From positions 908,001 to 972,000 of the forward strand of contig SMMW01000506.1 of the NCBI GenBank assembly GCA_004794655.1: a DNA stretch of 64,000 bases. The letters are read 5' to 3'. A program made the translations under genes and the position numbers. Below, in pieces: positions 1-12,544 of this stretch (the first letter of the stretch is position 1; the number at the start of each line of letters is the position of its first letter). Origin of the DNA: Marisa cornuarietis (Eukaryota > Mollusca > Gastropoda > Architaenioglossa > Ampullariidae). The notes beneath the pieces are model-generated. The model saw only the letters and a list, made by a program, of their open reading frames with translations. It did no database searches and was not told the DNA's origin.

Positions 1-238
1 GTGGTATCTGGCTAAACAAGAGGTGGGAACGGAGAAGAAGAGCAGTCCCACCTGAAGGGACGTCAGTCTGTGAGTCCTGACGCAAAACCTGAAAGCCTTT
101 AAAAGAAAAGGTGGTAGAAGGTAGGAGAAGAGTCTCCTGAAGAGCTATTACATCAAGAGAGAAGCTAGATGCTAGGCATCGAAGTTCTTCAAAGTTTGCT
201 CGGATCCCTCGACAGTTCCATTGAAGGATTGTAGACAT
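1..238 (-). CDS. LINE ORF2, N-terminal endonuclease part (runs off left edge)
   Basis: On the minus strand an ATG at 238-236 opens a frame that stays open to the window edge (79 codons). It begins with MSTILQWNCRGIRANFEEL and contains DVIALQET. The WNCRGIR and QET motifs are the start of the apurinic-type endonuclease domain of I/Jockey-group non-LTR retrotransposons, which nicks target DNA to prime reverse transcription. It begins only 1 base after the ORF1 stop (242-240), the usual tight ORF1/ORF2 arrangement. The rest of ORF2 lies outside the window, so intactness cannot be judged. The 79 visible codons show no damage. Confidence 0.85.
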   Translation of the reverse strand, partial: MSTILQWNCRGIRANFEELRCLASSFSLDVIALQETLLLPSTTFSFKGFQVLRQDSQTDVPSGGTALLLRSHLLFSQIP

Positions 239-239
239 G

Positions 240-1666
240 CTATCTGTGAGGGAAAGAGGCTGAACGCCTCACAGTAGCAGAGGTAGAAGAGGGGAAAGGT
301 GAAGAAGGCAGGGGACGGCGGGATGGAGAAGGCGACGCAAAACGCCGCTCATCTATATCCATCCCCTGCTCGCCAAGAGTGGCAAAACGATTTGAAACAG
401 GGACTACTGTTGCTGCTGTAGTGGCCCCAGATGTGCTGTGGTGTGTAGTGGGTTTTTCAGGTGATTTAGGTTTTGATTGTGCGTTTTTCTTGTCTGTCTG
501 TTGTGTAGTGTTTTTTCCTTTTGGTGATTTTGTGTTACGTGCTTGTGGGCGTGTAGTTTGTCTGACTGGTGAAGGTTGTTTGGCCTGTGGTGTTTGTGCT
601 TGTGTGGTCTGAGTGGTCTGAGGTGTTTGTGTTGTTTGTGATGACTGGGTGCCACCACTGCATGCAGGAGGAGGAGGAGGAGGCATAACATGTCTGACTG
701 GGACAGGGCCCTCAGAAGAGACCCATGTCATGTCCGTCTGGATAGCAATAGAGTTCGATGGTCTTTTCCCACGACTGCAGAGTAGGAAATGGAGCCTACA
801 GTGGGAGATGGGCCACCCACAACGCGACGGCGAGCATCGGCGTATGAAACGCCAGATTCCGCGCGTACGCGCTGAATGGCTGCCTCTTCCTTCCACTTTG
901 GGCAGTCTTTGGAAGAAGCCGTGTGGGCACCATCACAGTTGCAGCATTTGGCGCTTGAAGTGCAATCAGCTGCAGCATGGCCAGTCCCACCGCAACGAAA
1001 GCAGCGGGCTTGGGACTTGCAAAAGCTTGCCCCATGACCATAACGCTGGCAGTTGAAGCAGCGCAACGGAGAAGGTATGAAAAGAGAGACTTTTACCTTC
1101 AAATACCCAACATCAATGGTGTCGGGTATTTTAGGAAGGCAGAAAGTGAGAAAAAGAGTGTTGGTTGGTACAGATTTTCCATCCTTCTTTAGGGTGAGCC
1201 TCTGTACTGCTGTGACCCCTTGGTATGCCAGTTCGGACCTGATGTCAGGTTCCGACATCCCAGCCAGGTCAGGACAACGAATGACCCCTTTGGAAGAGTT
1301 GAGGGATCGATGTGCAGTTACTTTAATAGGACGGTCAATGAACCGTTTTCCGTCCCATCGGCGCAGGGCCTCACTTGCCTTCTGGTCTGCGCACTGTACA
1401 AGATACTGTCCAGAGCGCAAACGTTTGATGGATGAGAAATCTGTTGATATATTTTTGAAGCCCTTTGAAATTGCAAATGGTGAAAGGGATGAGAGCGGCT
1501 GGGCCGGCTCTGTACCCTCAACCAGAAGAAAGCGGGGCCAGGCCCCCTCAACATTCACTCTTACATTCACTCGAACCTCTTCCTCACTGTCCGAAGACTC
1601 ATTCTCACGTATGCGTTTCCCCAGATTTGATTTTTTTTTTGCCATAATGAATTTCATTTGTTTCAT
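240..1666 (-). pseudogene. LINE ORF1 (gag-like, CCHC zinc knuckles), frameshifted
   Basis: Two overlapping minus-strand frames, 1666-728 and 896-240, together form one gag-like ORF1. The first (312 aa) starts with a Lys-rich, acidic N-terminus and carries zinc knuckles of CX2CX4HX4C type (CFNCQRYGHGASFC, CFRCGGTGHAAADC) followed by a third Cys-rich repeat ending HTASSKDC. It then reaches SYADARRRV, typical of I/Jockey gag. The second frame supplies the downstream part, with a poly-Pro run, Gln/Thr-rich and Ser-rich stretches. The switch lies near 740-780, so one frameshift separates the halves. ORF1 proteins bind element RNA. The frameshift suggests a dead copy unless it is an assembly error. 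Confidence 0.8.
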
Positions 1667-2289
1667 TCCTTATGCTCCCCACCCACCATGGAGTCCAACA
1701 AGGGGATGCGACCGAGCGGTACCACTTAGGGCATTTCCAGCAGGGTCGCACCAGGGATACATAAGGAATATACTCTGGCCTACAGAGTGTGTAGACCAGA
1801 TTGACCCCGGCCGCAGCCTTCTAGCGAAGCTAGGGCAATGCACGACCAGCCGATTGATTGGTGTGGGCCACACCAACCTCCCGTCTAGGAGAAGTCCGGG
1901 CCAAAGAGGTGTGTTGGTATAGTAGGCCGCAGCCCACCAGGGACCTCAACCTCCAGGATCCCATCCTCCCCCGTCACGGGTTGCCCTGCACGGCAAACAC
2001 AGGGGGCCTAAAGGAGGCCACAGAGAAAAGAGCTGCATTGAAAGAAAGGCATGATTGGAGAAGATGATAGGGAAAGGCCAGTGTAGGCAGAAGATAGAGA
2101 AGGCAAAACTGGAGTGTGATAGAGAGATGTTTGTTTAGAAAGGAATGAAGGTGAAAGGGCCAGTGAGGGAGAAAGGAGAAAAGCCTAAGGGAAAGGGGTG
2201 GGCCAGCTTGGTCACCCAGCCAGAGAGAGGCTGGGTGTTCACCCCCGGCACGAGAAGCCGGGCCCACGGGGGCGAGCAAGGCCAGGGGC

Positions 2290-2816
2290 ATCTTCTGTAG
2301 CCTAAGCAACATCTGGAAGTCAGCCCAGTACAGCACCCATACCAAACTGAGACTCTACCAGAGCCTTGTCCTGTCCACTCTCCTGTACGGCTCGGAGTGC
2401 TGGCGAATGATTGACAGCGACCTCAACAAACTGTCAGTCTTCCACACCAAAAGCCTGAGAAGAATCCTGGGCATCTTCTGGCCAAGAACAATCTCCAACG
2501 AAGAGCTACTTGCCCAGTGTGGGCAAGAGAGTATGAACACCATCCTGATGAAGAAACGATGGCGCTGGATTGGCCATGTCATCAGAGGCAACTCCATCAC
2601 AAAAACTGCTTTACACTGGACCCCAGAGGGAAAGCGCAAGCGAGGCCGGCCCAAGAACACCTGGCGCGAACCGTGGAGGCAGAAATGAAGACCCTAAATC
2701 ACAGCTGGGGCACTGTGGGGAAGCTGGCCCAGGACAGACAAAAGTGGAGGACCTTTGTCGCTGCCCTACGTGCCGACAGGCATAACGGGCAGTAAGTAAG
2801 TAAGTAAGTAAGTGAA
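2290..2816 (+). mobile_element. RTE-like LINE, 3' end of ORF2
   Basis: A plus-strand frame encodes the reverse-transcriptase C-terminus: LLYGSECWRMIDSDLNKLSVF, then RRILGIFWPRTISNEEL, RWRWIGHV and GKRKRGRPKNTW. This order of motifs is typical of RTE-like LINE polyproteins in invertebrates. The fragment ends in a short tandem repeat of the unit taag at about 2791-2812, which is how RTE elements usually end. It is 5' truncated. Frame changes after the TWR motif mean it is dead. It abuts the 5' side of the neighbouring minus-strand LINE, so this corner is a composite of repeats. Confidence 0.8.
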
Positions 2817-5285
2817 CCGTGTCGACGTGGCGAGTCAGGGTCCTGGCTGCTGTGAAGACCGAGCCACACATCGGACAGCTGTACTTCTGAAACAAACATA
2901 ACAAGACAGAAGAGCTCATTTGTGTCACCTAACCAAGAAAAAAATATTTTTAATTTAAATTTGTTGTCTAGGTGTAAAACTTACTTGAGCCATGTCGCAC
3001 AAAGGAAAGAAGAATCCTGAGCGGTTGTCTTTCACTGAGCGAGAAGCGAAGCTGAGCGTGTGAGCGGTTGAGGGCCAGTCGCTAGAATAACCGACTCAAG
3101 GTTTGCGGAGGGGAGGGTCACGTGACGCTGGTCGCTGGGGTCTACGTCATGGTCTTGCTTTCGATTGGCCAGAAAACTTTTATCATGGATCTTTAGTCAA
3201 TAATCGCCTCTGTTCTGACACACCTGTCTAACCACTCGACCATTATAGAGGTCCTCGAGAACAATCACCTTTGTTATGACACATCTACCTGAGCTCTCGA
3301 CCTTTTGGTCATCGTGAGGCACACGTTTTGAAACAACTTTTGAGCTTGCATGTACTTCCGCGCGCACGCACGCACACACAATAAATGGTAAAACTATAGT
3401 TTTGCATTTATTTTAACGCAAATAAAGAGACAACTGCTAGTAGATTTAAAAGTATGGATTAAATGCAGCTTATGTTAAGAGGGAATAATTATCAGATTGT
3501 GTGTTATTAGGGTAGATTATGCAAACGTTTTCCCCCTCATATTAATGTAACCGACACGTTTTGTCTCTGGTGGTTATATGTAGGGGAGGGCTAGTCACAC
3601 AAGAATACAACAAAGATGGAATTTTTTGAGCTTCACTCATGGCCTGCCTTATCACTACTCTCACTTCCAAAAATAGCCTCTCTACTTAGTCCATCTTTGT
3701 GCAAAATTCTACAACGCAGTCCCCACTCCCTCCATTTCCCCCACGGCCTGATATACGTAACCCTGATCTTACCCTCCCCCAGTCCCCCCCCCCCAGCGGC
3801 CACACTACCCTCGGAGTTCAAGGCCGGACCTCCTCGCCTTGCTGCGTGTGTCCACGTGTGAGGTGTCGCTGTGTTTGAGAGCGTGTGAAGTTTATGTGTG
3901 TGTGTGTGTGTGTGCATGCAGGCGCGTACGCGTGCGACAATCGTGCGTGAAGGTGGGTACGCGTGCATGTAGGCGCGCATGTGTGTAAGTGTGTAATGAC
4001 CGTGTGCATATATGCGAGTGTGTGCGTGTACGCGCGCGATAGTCCAAAGGGTGCGCATACAACCTCCATCCCGCATTGTCTGGTCAGACGACTTCGAGTG
4101 TAACAATCGGTCGGTAAGTACTAGCTGGACAGTTCAGGGTCGGCTGTTACGTATGCAGCTGGCGTGGGAAAGGGGACAGTTCGACCTACTTCCCTCTACG
4201 AAAATAACGAGATAACAAAGTGCACTGCTAGGGTGCTACATGGAAGTTAGCCCTGTTTGTCAAAAGCTTACTAAAAAATATAAATCTTAAGCGTTACGAA
4301 ACAGTAAGCTTTTGACATACATATTGTTTTTGCAGCAAACCTTTGTCCAGCAGTCACCTGTGGAGGTGAGGCTAAAATAATCAACTGCTGAAAAAAAGAA
4401 AAAAGAAATCAGCAATAAAAGAAAAAAAATGTGGCGGCTGACAGCTAAAAGTTGAAGGGTTCGTCAAAAGTAGCTGTTAACTCTTCTTGAACCAACCCGT
4501 CGACCAAGTGTTCGCTTTTCTTTTTCTTTTTTTGCGACGTTGTTGTTGTTGTCGTTGTCGTCGTCGTCAGAAGATCTTGTTTGATTTTGTTGTGTCTTTC
4601 TCGTCAGAGCTATAAATTAACGAGGGCTAACAGGTCTGAGTGCACTTCCGCTGCTGCTGTCGTTGTTGACGTGGAGGGTTTTGGTTCGTCGTCGTCGTCG
4701 TCTGAGGAGACGCGTACGTAGAAATTTGGGGGTGGTTCCCACGCGTCTCGACGAGTTTTTCTTTCCTCGTCGTCTTTGAGTAGTTCTATAGGTAGCATCG
4801 TGAAGAGACAGTCAATCAAAAACTCTTGATTCGTATATACTCGAGATCCTTTAATCAATCAACACCTTCCTCGAAAGTTGTGTAAAGGCAAGAGTGCTGC
4901 CTCTGCGACGAGTGGTCAGTTACGCACCGATTACAATTTTTTAGGAACTCGAAGCCTTTTTTTAATTTTTGGTCTCTCTGTCTCGAGACATAATGTTGAA
5001 AAATCCCCTTTTAGCAAAATGGTACTTCTCCCGTACTCGGGGTGGCTTTGCTTAGAAGGAATTGCTGAGTAACGAGAGCCGCTTTCCACCACACCATAGC
5101 ACCTATAGCTGCAAAATAATATTCAGGGTGGTTTTGCTGCTTTTCCAAGCAGGACCAGTCGCTAGTTTTCGGTAACAGGCGCAAGAACGGTTGTTTGTTT
5201 GTTTGTTTGTTTGTTTATTTGTTTGTTTGTTTGTTTGTTTTTTAGTAGGAAAGTGCTTCCACCTTGCGGTGATTTCGCACACTTG
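2817..5285. other. Gene-free stretch
   Basis: I see no supported gene. It holds a GT/GC-rich simple-sequence zone around 3840-4050, including a (GT)n run near 3895-3915, and trinucleotide-rich tracts (gtt/gtc) at 4540-4700. A minus-strand open frame at 4858-4610 (82 aa, acidic and Ser/Thr-rich) has no domain I recognise. A (GTTT)n microsatellite lies at 5191-5240. Confidence 0.6.
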
Positions 5286-5565
5286 GGGAAGCGGATGGCC
5301 GAGTGGTTAGAGCGCTGGCTTCCGAACCGAGAGCGCGCTGGTTCAATTCCCAATAAGCGCAGCAAACTTCCCCCAGTCGACCCAGCTGACGGGAATGGGT
5401 ACCTGACTCCATAGTGGGTTAGGGAAGGTAAGGCAGCGAGGGAGAGGAGATTGGCACCACCCTCATGTAAATGCTGGCCCCGAGAAAAGTGGGGTCTCTA
5501 ACACCTCACTCCCCTACGACCTGAAAAGGTTATGGGATGACCTTTACCTTTACCTTACCCTTTCG
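5286..5565 (+). mobile_element. tRNA-derived SINE
   Basis: The head resembles a Ser/Leu-type tRNA, with an A-box (gatggccgagtggttagag) and a B-box (ggttcaattcc) spaced as in a pol III internal promoter. The acceptor stem does not pair, because the 3' side after the B-box does not complement gcggatg. It is followed by about 200 bases of body and ends in a tail of short ttacc-type repeats (5540-5562). This is the structure of a tRNA-derived SINE rather than a working tRNA gene. Confidence 0.75.
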
Positions 5566-6854
5566 CACTCTGTACCGGAAACCGGAGTACCCGGAGAAAA
5601 CCCCCGACGCCCAGACCATAAAGAGAGTGTATCGAGACGAGATGATAAGTGCGAAACTTCTTCCAACTTGGGATAGAAGAGAGAAAAGTGAGGCTGGCAT
5701 CAGTGGCACCTGGTGCCATCCATCATAAGGGTCCGCTCCGACCATTCCCTTTCCCCATCCACCAACGCCGCCCCTCCCCCCGCCCCTTCTAACTTTCCAC
5801 CCTCTTGTTCCCCGCTGGTTAGCTGGTCACAACTGTGCCCTCGAATGATGGGGCTTTTCTGTAATAGAGGGACTAAGAAACACGCATGAAGTGAACCTTC
5901 AAGCAGAGAAAAGGTGTCCTGCAAATGTCATTCTAGCCTAACATTGTTCATCTTAAAAAAAAAAAAAAAAATGCAATTTTTGTGCCCCTCTGATCGTAAG
6001 GTCTGACCTCTGACTTCTCTGAAGTTTTACTTTCGATTCTCAAATGGTTCAACAAGTTTAATCCAAATGAGAATCGAAAGTAACTAAGCCTTATGCAAGT
6101 CAATTAACATTTTTTAACAAACATTTACAAAGTAAGCAACGTGATGATATATTAAAGTAGTTTATATGTTGTTAAATTTTCAGTAATTTCAAGAAATCAC
6201 TTGTAGTTTATCCTCCAACATCAATTTGCGTGCACAACAAAAAAGTGGCTGGGAACCGAAAGTGGCTGTTTCGACCATTATTCGGAAATCTGATTAAAAA
6301 AAATAAATAAAATAAAGCAGCGTGCGTAGTGTAGCCTCAAATGTTAAAAAAATGTGTCAGTGGAAAGCCTAGCTTTGTTATTTCCTTGTGATTTTTATTT
6401 GTTCAGTAAGATAAAGCAGACGACGCGTGTACGATACGTTGGACAAGAGATTCACTTCCTGACTGACCCTCCTGACTGACAATAACATCACTGTTTCCTG
6501 TAATCCAGAGAGTCAGGCATGTTGTCGGGGAGACAATATTTAATTTTAATTTCTTAAACCCGCTGAGTAGGCATGATGTTATATTTTTATGACACTGATC
6601 GAATAAGAGCATAATGAGACAGCTATAGTGCAGAAGAAATATTTCCATTTATGTTTTTTTTATAGTTATCATATTATTCAATAAGAAATAGTACAGCTGA
6701 CTAACTATGAATAATCCCAAGTCGCTTCGCTGCGGCCTATTGGATGCTATTATAATCATCGAGAACTACATAATGAACATTTTAAAATGAAAATATAGCA
6801 GAAGCACGAGTAATAATATTCAAAACCGATAACTTGCTTTCTCTCATTACACAG
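5566..6854. other. Upstream region of P1, no coding sequence seen
   Basis: Apart from the GAAAGT motifs and A/T-rich simple sequence, I see nothing clear. A first non-coding exon of P1 is expected here, because the first visible P1 exon begins at a splice acceptor (6853-6854). Confidence 0.5.
6029..6081. promoter_or_regulatory. Inverted pair of IRF-like GAAAGT motifs upstream of P1
   Basis: ACTTTCGAT at 6029-6037 and ATCGAAAGT at 6073-6081 are the ends of a near-perfect inverted repeat (arms about 21 bases, 6027-6083). A further AACCGAAAGT lies at 6254-6263. GAAA repeats of the type GAAANNGAAA are the core of IRF/ISRE sites in animals. The same nonamer recurs near the other genes of the cluster. 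Function is inferred. Confidence 0.4.
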
Positions 6855-6872
6855 ACATTTCTTGAGAAGGTA

Positions 6873-9800
6873 ATGAACAGACGTCAGACAGTTGCTAAAC
6901 ATCAAGAAAAGATGAGGAAAGACATAATCTCAAATGAACCCATCACATACAGTGTAGATGAGAGAACGGTGTGTGTCTCTGGACTACAAGAACAGGATGC
7001 TGAGCTCTGCAGGCTGTACTTTGATAACGAAAGACAAAGTGATGGGGGAGAGGTGGAGGAAAATGGGGTCGCGTGGGATCAAGAGGCAGAACACTTCTTA
7101 ATCACCTTTGTTGAAAGATATGGTCAGTATTCATTGCAAAGAGAGATATGGTATCTATATATTTCAGGACTGCTGTCCTGGTCTCCATTATGTTTTATGA
7201 CACCTACGCAGATGTATCTGTCAAAGCATCAGTATATTATGAAGTAGTAATATCTTACAACACACAGACATGCATACATACATGTGCACACACACACACA
7301 CACACACACATAAATATCCTAGGCTTCTATGTGATCCTACCCAGTGATAAGATACCAATGTATGAAAATGCACTTGGTACACTGCACTATTGGTTGCAGA
7401 AGTGTATCACACTTGCATGTTTACATATGGATATTTGTACACACATGCATGTTTACATATGGATATTTGTACACACATGCACCAGTATGGTTAGTATTCT
7501 ATTTGGACTAGGATGAACACCACCTTTGGTCCCAAATAAATGAAATTCAGTTTGTCTGTATGATTTTTTTTCTGTGTGCTTTAATATCAGGGATTTGGTA
7601 ATCTCAGGTCCCCTTTCAAACCTGTCACTTATAGTCATCTTGAACTGTAGTCAACTTCAAGTGGAAAAACCAGCAAAATGTATTTGTTCATCAGATTCTT
7701 CATCTGATGTCAGTGGTTTTTTTCAGCTGCAGAGAGGGTGCTATCAAAAAGACAACACACAGTAGGGGGCAAAAGAGTAGAGGTCAAGGCATGGCTCTCA
7801 GCCCCTTGTTACACTGATGCAGTCATGATCACTGGCATCCCAGCAGGAACATCACCTAATGATCTTGCAGTCTTTCTGAAGAATGTTAAAGATGTGGCAG
7901 TGGACAGCATAGAGCTGAAAGAAACTGAGAACAAAGCCCTTGTCATTCTGAGAGATTCCCCAGTTGGTGAGTTTTACATGTGTGTGTGTGTGTAATGCGT
8001 TGAGGTGATGTTTACACTGAGTATATGTTCGACTTAGTTGTGATAAAGTATGATAGAGATGTATTTTCTTTTTGTTTGGGAAGGAAAGAGATTGTGTTTG
8101 ACTTACTGTTACTGAATGTATGAAGGAGATGTATTTTCTATTTGTTTGGCAAGAAAGGAAATGATCAAGACATTAGAACTATTGCCTGTTCTCATAAAAC
8201 TTGTCAGATTTGACAACTTTAAAAGCCATATGTTCGTTTATTCATAACCAGTTCTTGAAAAAGTAAAGATTTTCCCCCTTTTATTTCAGATTTGAAACAA
8301 CTTCAGTATGCTTGCAAGATAAATCCTTTGGATGAGGACAATGTACTGTCAGTGGAAAGTGTTCCACTGTCTCACACAGTCGTGGTGAAAAACCTGAACC
8401 CTGTGACACAAGACAGCACAATTTTTTTCTTCTTTAGCAACAAAACCAGGAACAGTGGTGGTCCTGTGTCTGAAGTCACGCGACTGGACGACACTTGTGC
8501 ACTTGTGCACTTTGAAAAAGAACAGGGTGGGTTAATGTTCTCTGTAAATCCCTCCATATATTATAGCTTCTACTATAATGATGTATTGTTTATTTATAGT
8601 CAGCAGGTACTGGATGATGATATTTAGGGTTAGGGAAGCTCTGTAGCATTACGGTTAATGAGCTCAATTTTAGGTAGAAGATTGCAGGCCTGGGGCTATA
8701 AAACATCTTTTGCCCATTCAGCAGAATTTAATACCTGAGTTACAAGGGGAGTTAAACGTGGCAGAAGCAGGTTTGCATACCATCTTTTATATACTGCCCA
8801 CTAGATACAGTAAAACCCTTATGTTGATTGCCCTTATGGGATGCTTTATCTTTTTATTTGGAATCACTCAGGCACATAAATATTACTGATGTAATAAACC
8901 AGTACACTTCTGATGATCATTTTCATAGCTATCACTTACTTTTAAGCATCTTTCTGCTATGCATATTATCAACAAAATCAGCTGAGGTTTGAGGAAATTT
9001 GTAATCTTCAAAATGAATTGTTACAATGCACTTCTTAGTCACTAGAACATTTGCTGATAGGATTTTTCAAGCCTCGACATTTGAGACTTGATTTATTAGA
9101 CATGACTGCATTTACGAGCGCAGCTTTTTAAACTAGAAAATGTAAAGTTATGAGGTTAAAAAAAAATCAAGAAAAATAATATGATTGCATGAAGGTGGGA
9201 TGAGAGATAGGATGATGCAAAATTTTGATCCTTTAATAGAGGATGCCTGTTATGTTTTCTTACATGATGTAAAGGAAACCAACTGAAGAACGCAGCAAGT
9301 CTTTGCTTTGTTCTACATCTTTATGACTATTTTGTGGATCCTGTTCAGTGCAGTGAGCTTGCCTTTTGGCTGAGATACTGCACTGTACAAATTATTATTA
9401 TTATAAAAAGAATGATAAAATTGCAAAACTCTGAGAAGTGCAAATAATATCCTTACATACTTCAACTGTTTCAGATGCCCAGGCAGTAGTGGACAAAGGG
9501 TCCCACGTTTTAGATGAATATAATTTGGAAGTCTCTATGTTCCAGAAGGGTTTTTCATCTGCTAACAGAGGTACTTTATAAATTTAAAGCGCAGAAATTG
9601 CCCAGTTTGTTGATGTAGCTTACAGAAATTGGATAAAATGACATGGTAACACAAACTTTATGGAGAATCACCTTTGATTTTATACTTTCTTTTCTGTACT
9701 ATAAGACAGAGGCGGCCACCTAATATACAAAAGAAGAGGAGCTACTGATGTGCCTTAACATACACATTTTTTCAGGCAGATTTGAGTGAAGGTAGAATTT

Positions 9801-12153
9801 TGAGTTATGTTAGCTGTGATGTTATTTCATTGAGACCTAGACTTATGAGCTAAGTATTCAGCGCCATCCAACACATTCTCTCTATGTGGGCTACCAACAC
9901 TCTTGTTTGTTCCCTGCCTACCTTCTTCACAAACTCCAGAAAGTACAGAACTCTGCTCCAAGTCTGGTGCTTAGAGCTAGGAAACGGGACCATGTCACTC
10001 CTCTCCTTTGTTTTTTTCACCGCTACCCATCTGTTCACACATTCAGTACAAAGTGTCTGTGCTGTGTTTTAATTTCTTTGCAGGCTCCTGCCCTGACTAT
10101 TTCTCTGAACTTCCCTTACATCCCAGCCAGACAACTCCGCTCCTCGTCTGACAACCCTCTCCTAACTATTCCTGTCACCAGAACAACAACATAATTATGG
10201 TCACAGGATTTGTAGTTACTGTGCAATGGAACTCTCTCCCTTTCCATATCCACCACCTACCTACAATTGAATCCTTTAAATGTGCACTGAAAACGCACCT
10301 CTTCCTGAAGCATTACTCCTAACAACAGTCCCACAGTGCTAGTCCTTTTTCACATCCTTCCCGCTTTTTCTACTTAGTTACTTCCATGCTTGTCTTTCTT
10401 TTGCTAAATCATGATACCTTCGTTCCTTGTTATTTGAATTCTCTTTACGTGTTAAGATTTGTCCTTTATTCGTCATCAGTACTGTTGTTTATCCATCGTT
10501 GATATGTTGCTTGCTTGTTCTTCTGTCCCTCGTATGTTGCCTATGTCTTGTTCTTATTCTTCAGCGCTAAGAGCATGCTCCTTAGGAGTGTGAGTATGCG
10601 CTATATATATTCTGCATGTGTTATTATTATATGCATCATCTTTTACATTTAAGCAATTAAATGACAGGAAACTTTGATAGGAGGTGAAATGTTGATGCAT
10701 GAATAAAGTAAGGATGATCTGCCATTTCCAACAGAAATAGGGTGACTAGTTTGTGCATGCAGAATTGACTTTTTATTTTTTTGTAAGTGCTTATGCATCT
10801 CATTTTGAGATTCAGTCTTGTCTGGGTTTGTTGCTTTTGATGTCAGGTTGTAGCATCAAGACTCATCTATAAATTTTTTCTTCTTTTTATTTTGAATGAA
10901 ATGACACGTACAATGTGTTTATTTGTTCACTAGAATCAGTCGTTGTGAAAACAAAAGTAATTCAAGTGGAGGGTCATATTCCATCTTCTGCTTACAAGGA
11001 CACCATTAATGATGGACCCTTAATAGACAGGAAGCAGAAGTTCTTAGAGAAGGTGGCTGATATCATGCTGGACACGCCAGCAATAAACGAGACTACTGCC
11101 AAAGCCCTCAGCATCTTTGGTGATAGATTGCTCAGTGAGTATCACAATTCAGAGCATGCATAAGGGAATGTATTCAACTTTACTGGTCAGTGCGATTGTA
11201 AATGTTTGTTGTGCACATGTTAATGCTTGCATGTAAGATTTCAGCAAACTGACATGAAAGAGCATTTCCTGTTCATGACTAAACAGTGAGCTGAAGTGAT
11301 CACTGTATATTCGCTGATGGGAGTGGTGGTGGTGGCAACAAAGACAGTAACAATTGGTAATGATGATAGGAATTATGAAAATGGTAAAAATAGCAATATA
11401 ATTGATAATAGCAATGACAGTAGCAGCAACACAGCTGTATCAATGACAATGAAGCCAGTGGTAGCTAAAGATTCCACTAAGCGTGCTTTTGTTGTGTGTG
11501 GTTATGTTGCAGATGCCCATCCAGTGGGAGGTAACAAAACTTCTGCCACAGATAACTTTCTGCTGAAGGTCACAGTCCAACTGGCTTTTGTCTCACCGGA
11601 TGGAAGACCTCTTTCTTTGGAAGCAGGAGAAGTAGGATCTAAGGTCTATTCCATGTCTGCATCTACAGCTTCTTCTACATCTGTTACTCTTCAGCATAAG
11701 CAAGGCCACTGGGATGGTCCAGAAGGACCAGTTGAAAAAGTTCACAGTAAACTGATGTCCAGTCCAAAGCCTTCTGGTGTGCCACTAATGAAACCTTCAA
11801 ATTTCCAATCATCTAGTTACTCCCAAACACAGTCCTTTACTGAGCCACCCATAGCATGCAAAGAAAGAATGCATTCAGCTAATCCAAGACAGCTAGCTGG
11901 GAAATTATGTGCTCAGAAAGAGATGATCCGACAGATCACAATTCACTTAGGTGTGGATGTTGTCAACAAAATCACTAAAGACAAGCAAAAACTTCGACGT
12001 CTAGTAACAGATTTGAGAGATGTTTGTGGCAGATTTACGTGGCAACTGCCTAACTCTATAGTAATTACTGCCACTAAGACTGATGTCCCTGAAGATTGGG
12101 AAGAACGGGTGAAAATGTTAATAATGAGTAAAAAACATGAAGCTTATTTGTAA
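6873..12153 (+). CDS. P1: PARP14-like protein with tandem RRM-like units, no ART domain
   Basis: Six exons by phase: 6855-7122 (ATG 6873), 7727-7966, 8290-8526, 9475-9570, 10934-11134 and 11513-12153 (stop TAA). All internal junctions are GT-AG in phase 1. The product is about 554 aa. Exons 1-3 each carry an RRM-like unit: VCVSGLQ...LCRLYFDNE (aa ~30-83), VMITGIPA...LVIL (~84-163) and VVVKNLNP...FFSNK..NSGGPV (~164-242). These resemble the N-terminal RRMs of PARP14/PARP10. Exon 4 (DAQAVVDKGSHVLDE) matches the start of the large KH exon of P3. The last 300 residues contain a Ser-rich stretch and a helical C-terminus I do not recognise. There is no macro, WWE or ART module. The gene stops about 400 bases before an RTE-like LINE, so C-terminal truncation is possible. 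The ATG choice is uncertain because the frame is open to the acceptor. Confidence 0.65.
9850..10632 (+). mobile_element. LINE 3' fragment inside P1 intron 4
   Basis: Broken plus-strand frames encode the tail of a LINE reverse transcriptase: HKLQKVQNSAPSLVLRARK, then NSLPF followed by ESFKCALKTHLFLKH. The 3' end shows the motif gagcatgctc, then tgcgctatatat and a short tta repeat. Similar 3' ends occur at 31290-31622, 49255-49320 and 49360-49466. Several stops and shifts show that it is inactive. Confidence 0.7.
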
Positions 12154-12544
12154 GGGCTAACAAAGATTGTCTAGAAATTAATGAGAGGAGGGACTCTAAG
12201 GAAACTTCTCTGAGAAAGATTTTCAGAAAAAGTTCTTTGAGAACAAATTTAAGTCACTAAAACAAAGACTAACTGAAAAAGCTTTGAGTCAGAACCAAGA
12301 AGTACAAAATCTTATGCTTTCTCCACAGCACTGACCTAGTCCCTTCCTTATCATTTTACTTACAGACGATATTGCTTCAACATTTGCATTTAAAAAAAGG
12401 AAACCATGAGTAACTAAATGATGGTGAATGTCATTTTAGAGAAAATCATTTATTTCTAACAGAGTAATGCACCTTTTGCAACTAAAAACATCTTTGTACA
12501 TTTCAAACATGAAAATACTAAATATGGCTTGCTGCTCTGGAACA

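Larger units (their letters stand above)
1..2000 (-). mobile_element. I/Jockey-like non-LTR retrotransposon, 5' part
   Basis: The ORF1 and ORF2 entries form the 5' part of one minus-strand LINE. About 330 bases upstream of the ORF1 ATG (1667-2000) are GC-rich and non-coding and probably are its 5' UTR. The 3' end with reverse transcriptase and RNase H lies off the left edge. A separate fragment at 33100-34480 carries the RT tail and RNase H of a similar element. The 5' boundary is not precise. Confidence 0.75.

Noticed and set aside
3633..4106. 157-aa minus-strand frame
   Set aside because: It is a translation of a GT/GC-rich simple-sequence zone.
4610..4858. 82-aa minus-strand frame with acidic, Ser/Thr-rich end
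   Set aside because: No recognisable domain, splice context or homologue in the window; too short to support alone.
5286..5360. tRNA-Ser/Leu-like sequence
   Set aside because: The acceptor stem does not pair and the sequence continues into a SINE body, so it is not a functional tRNA gene.
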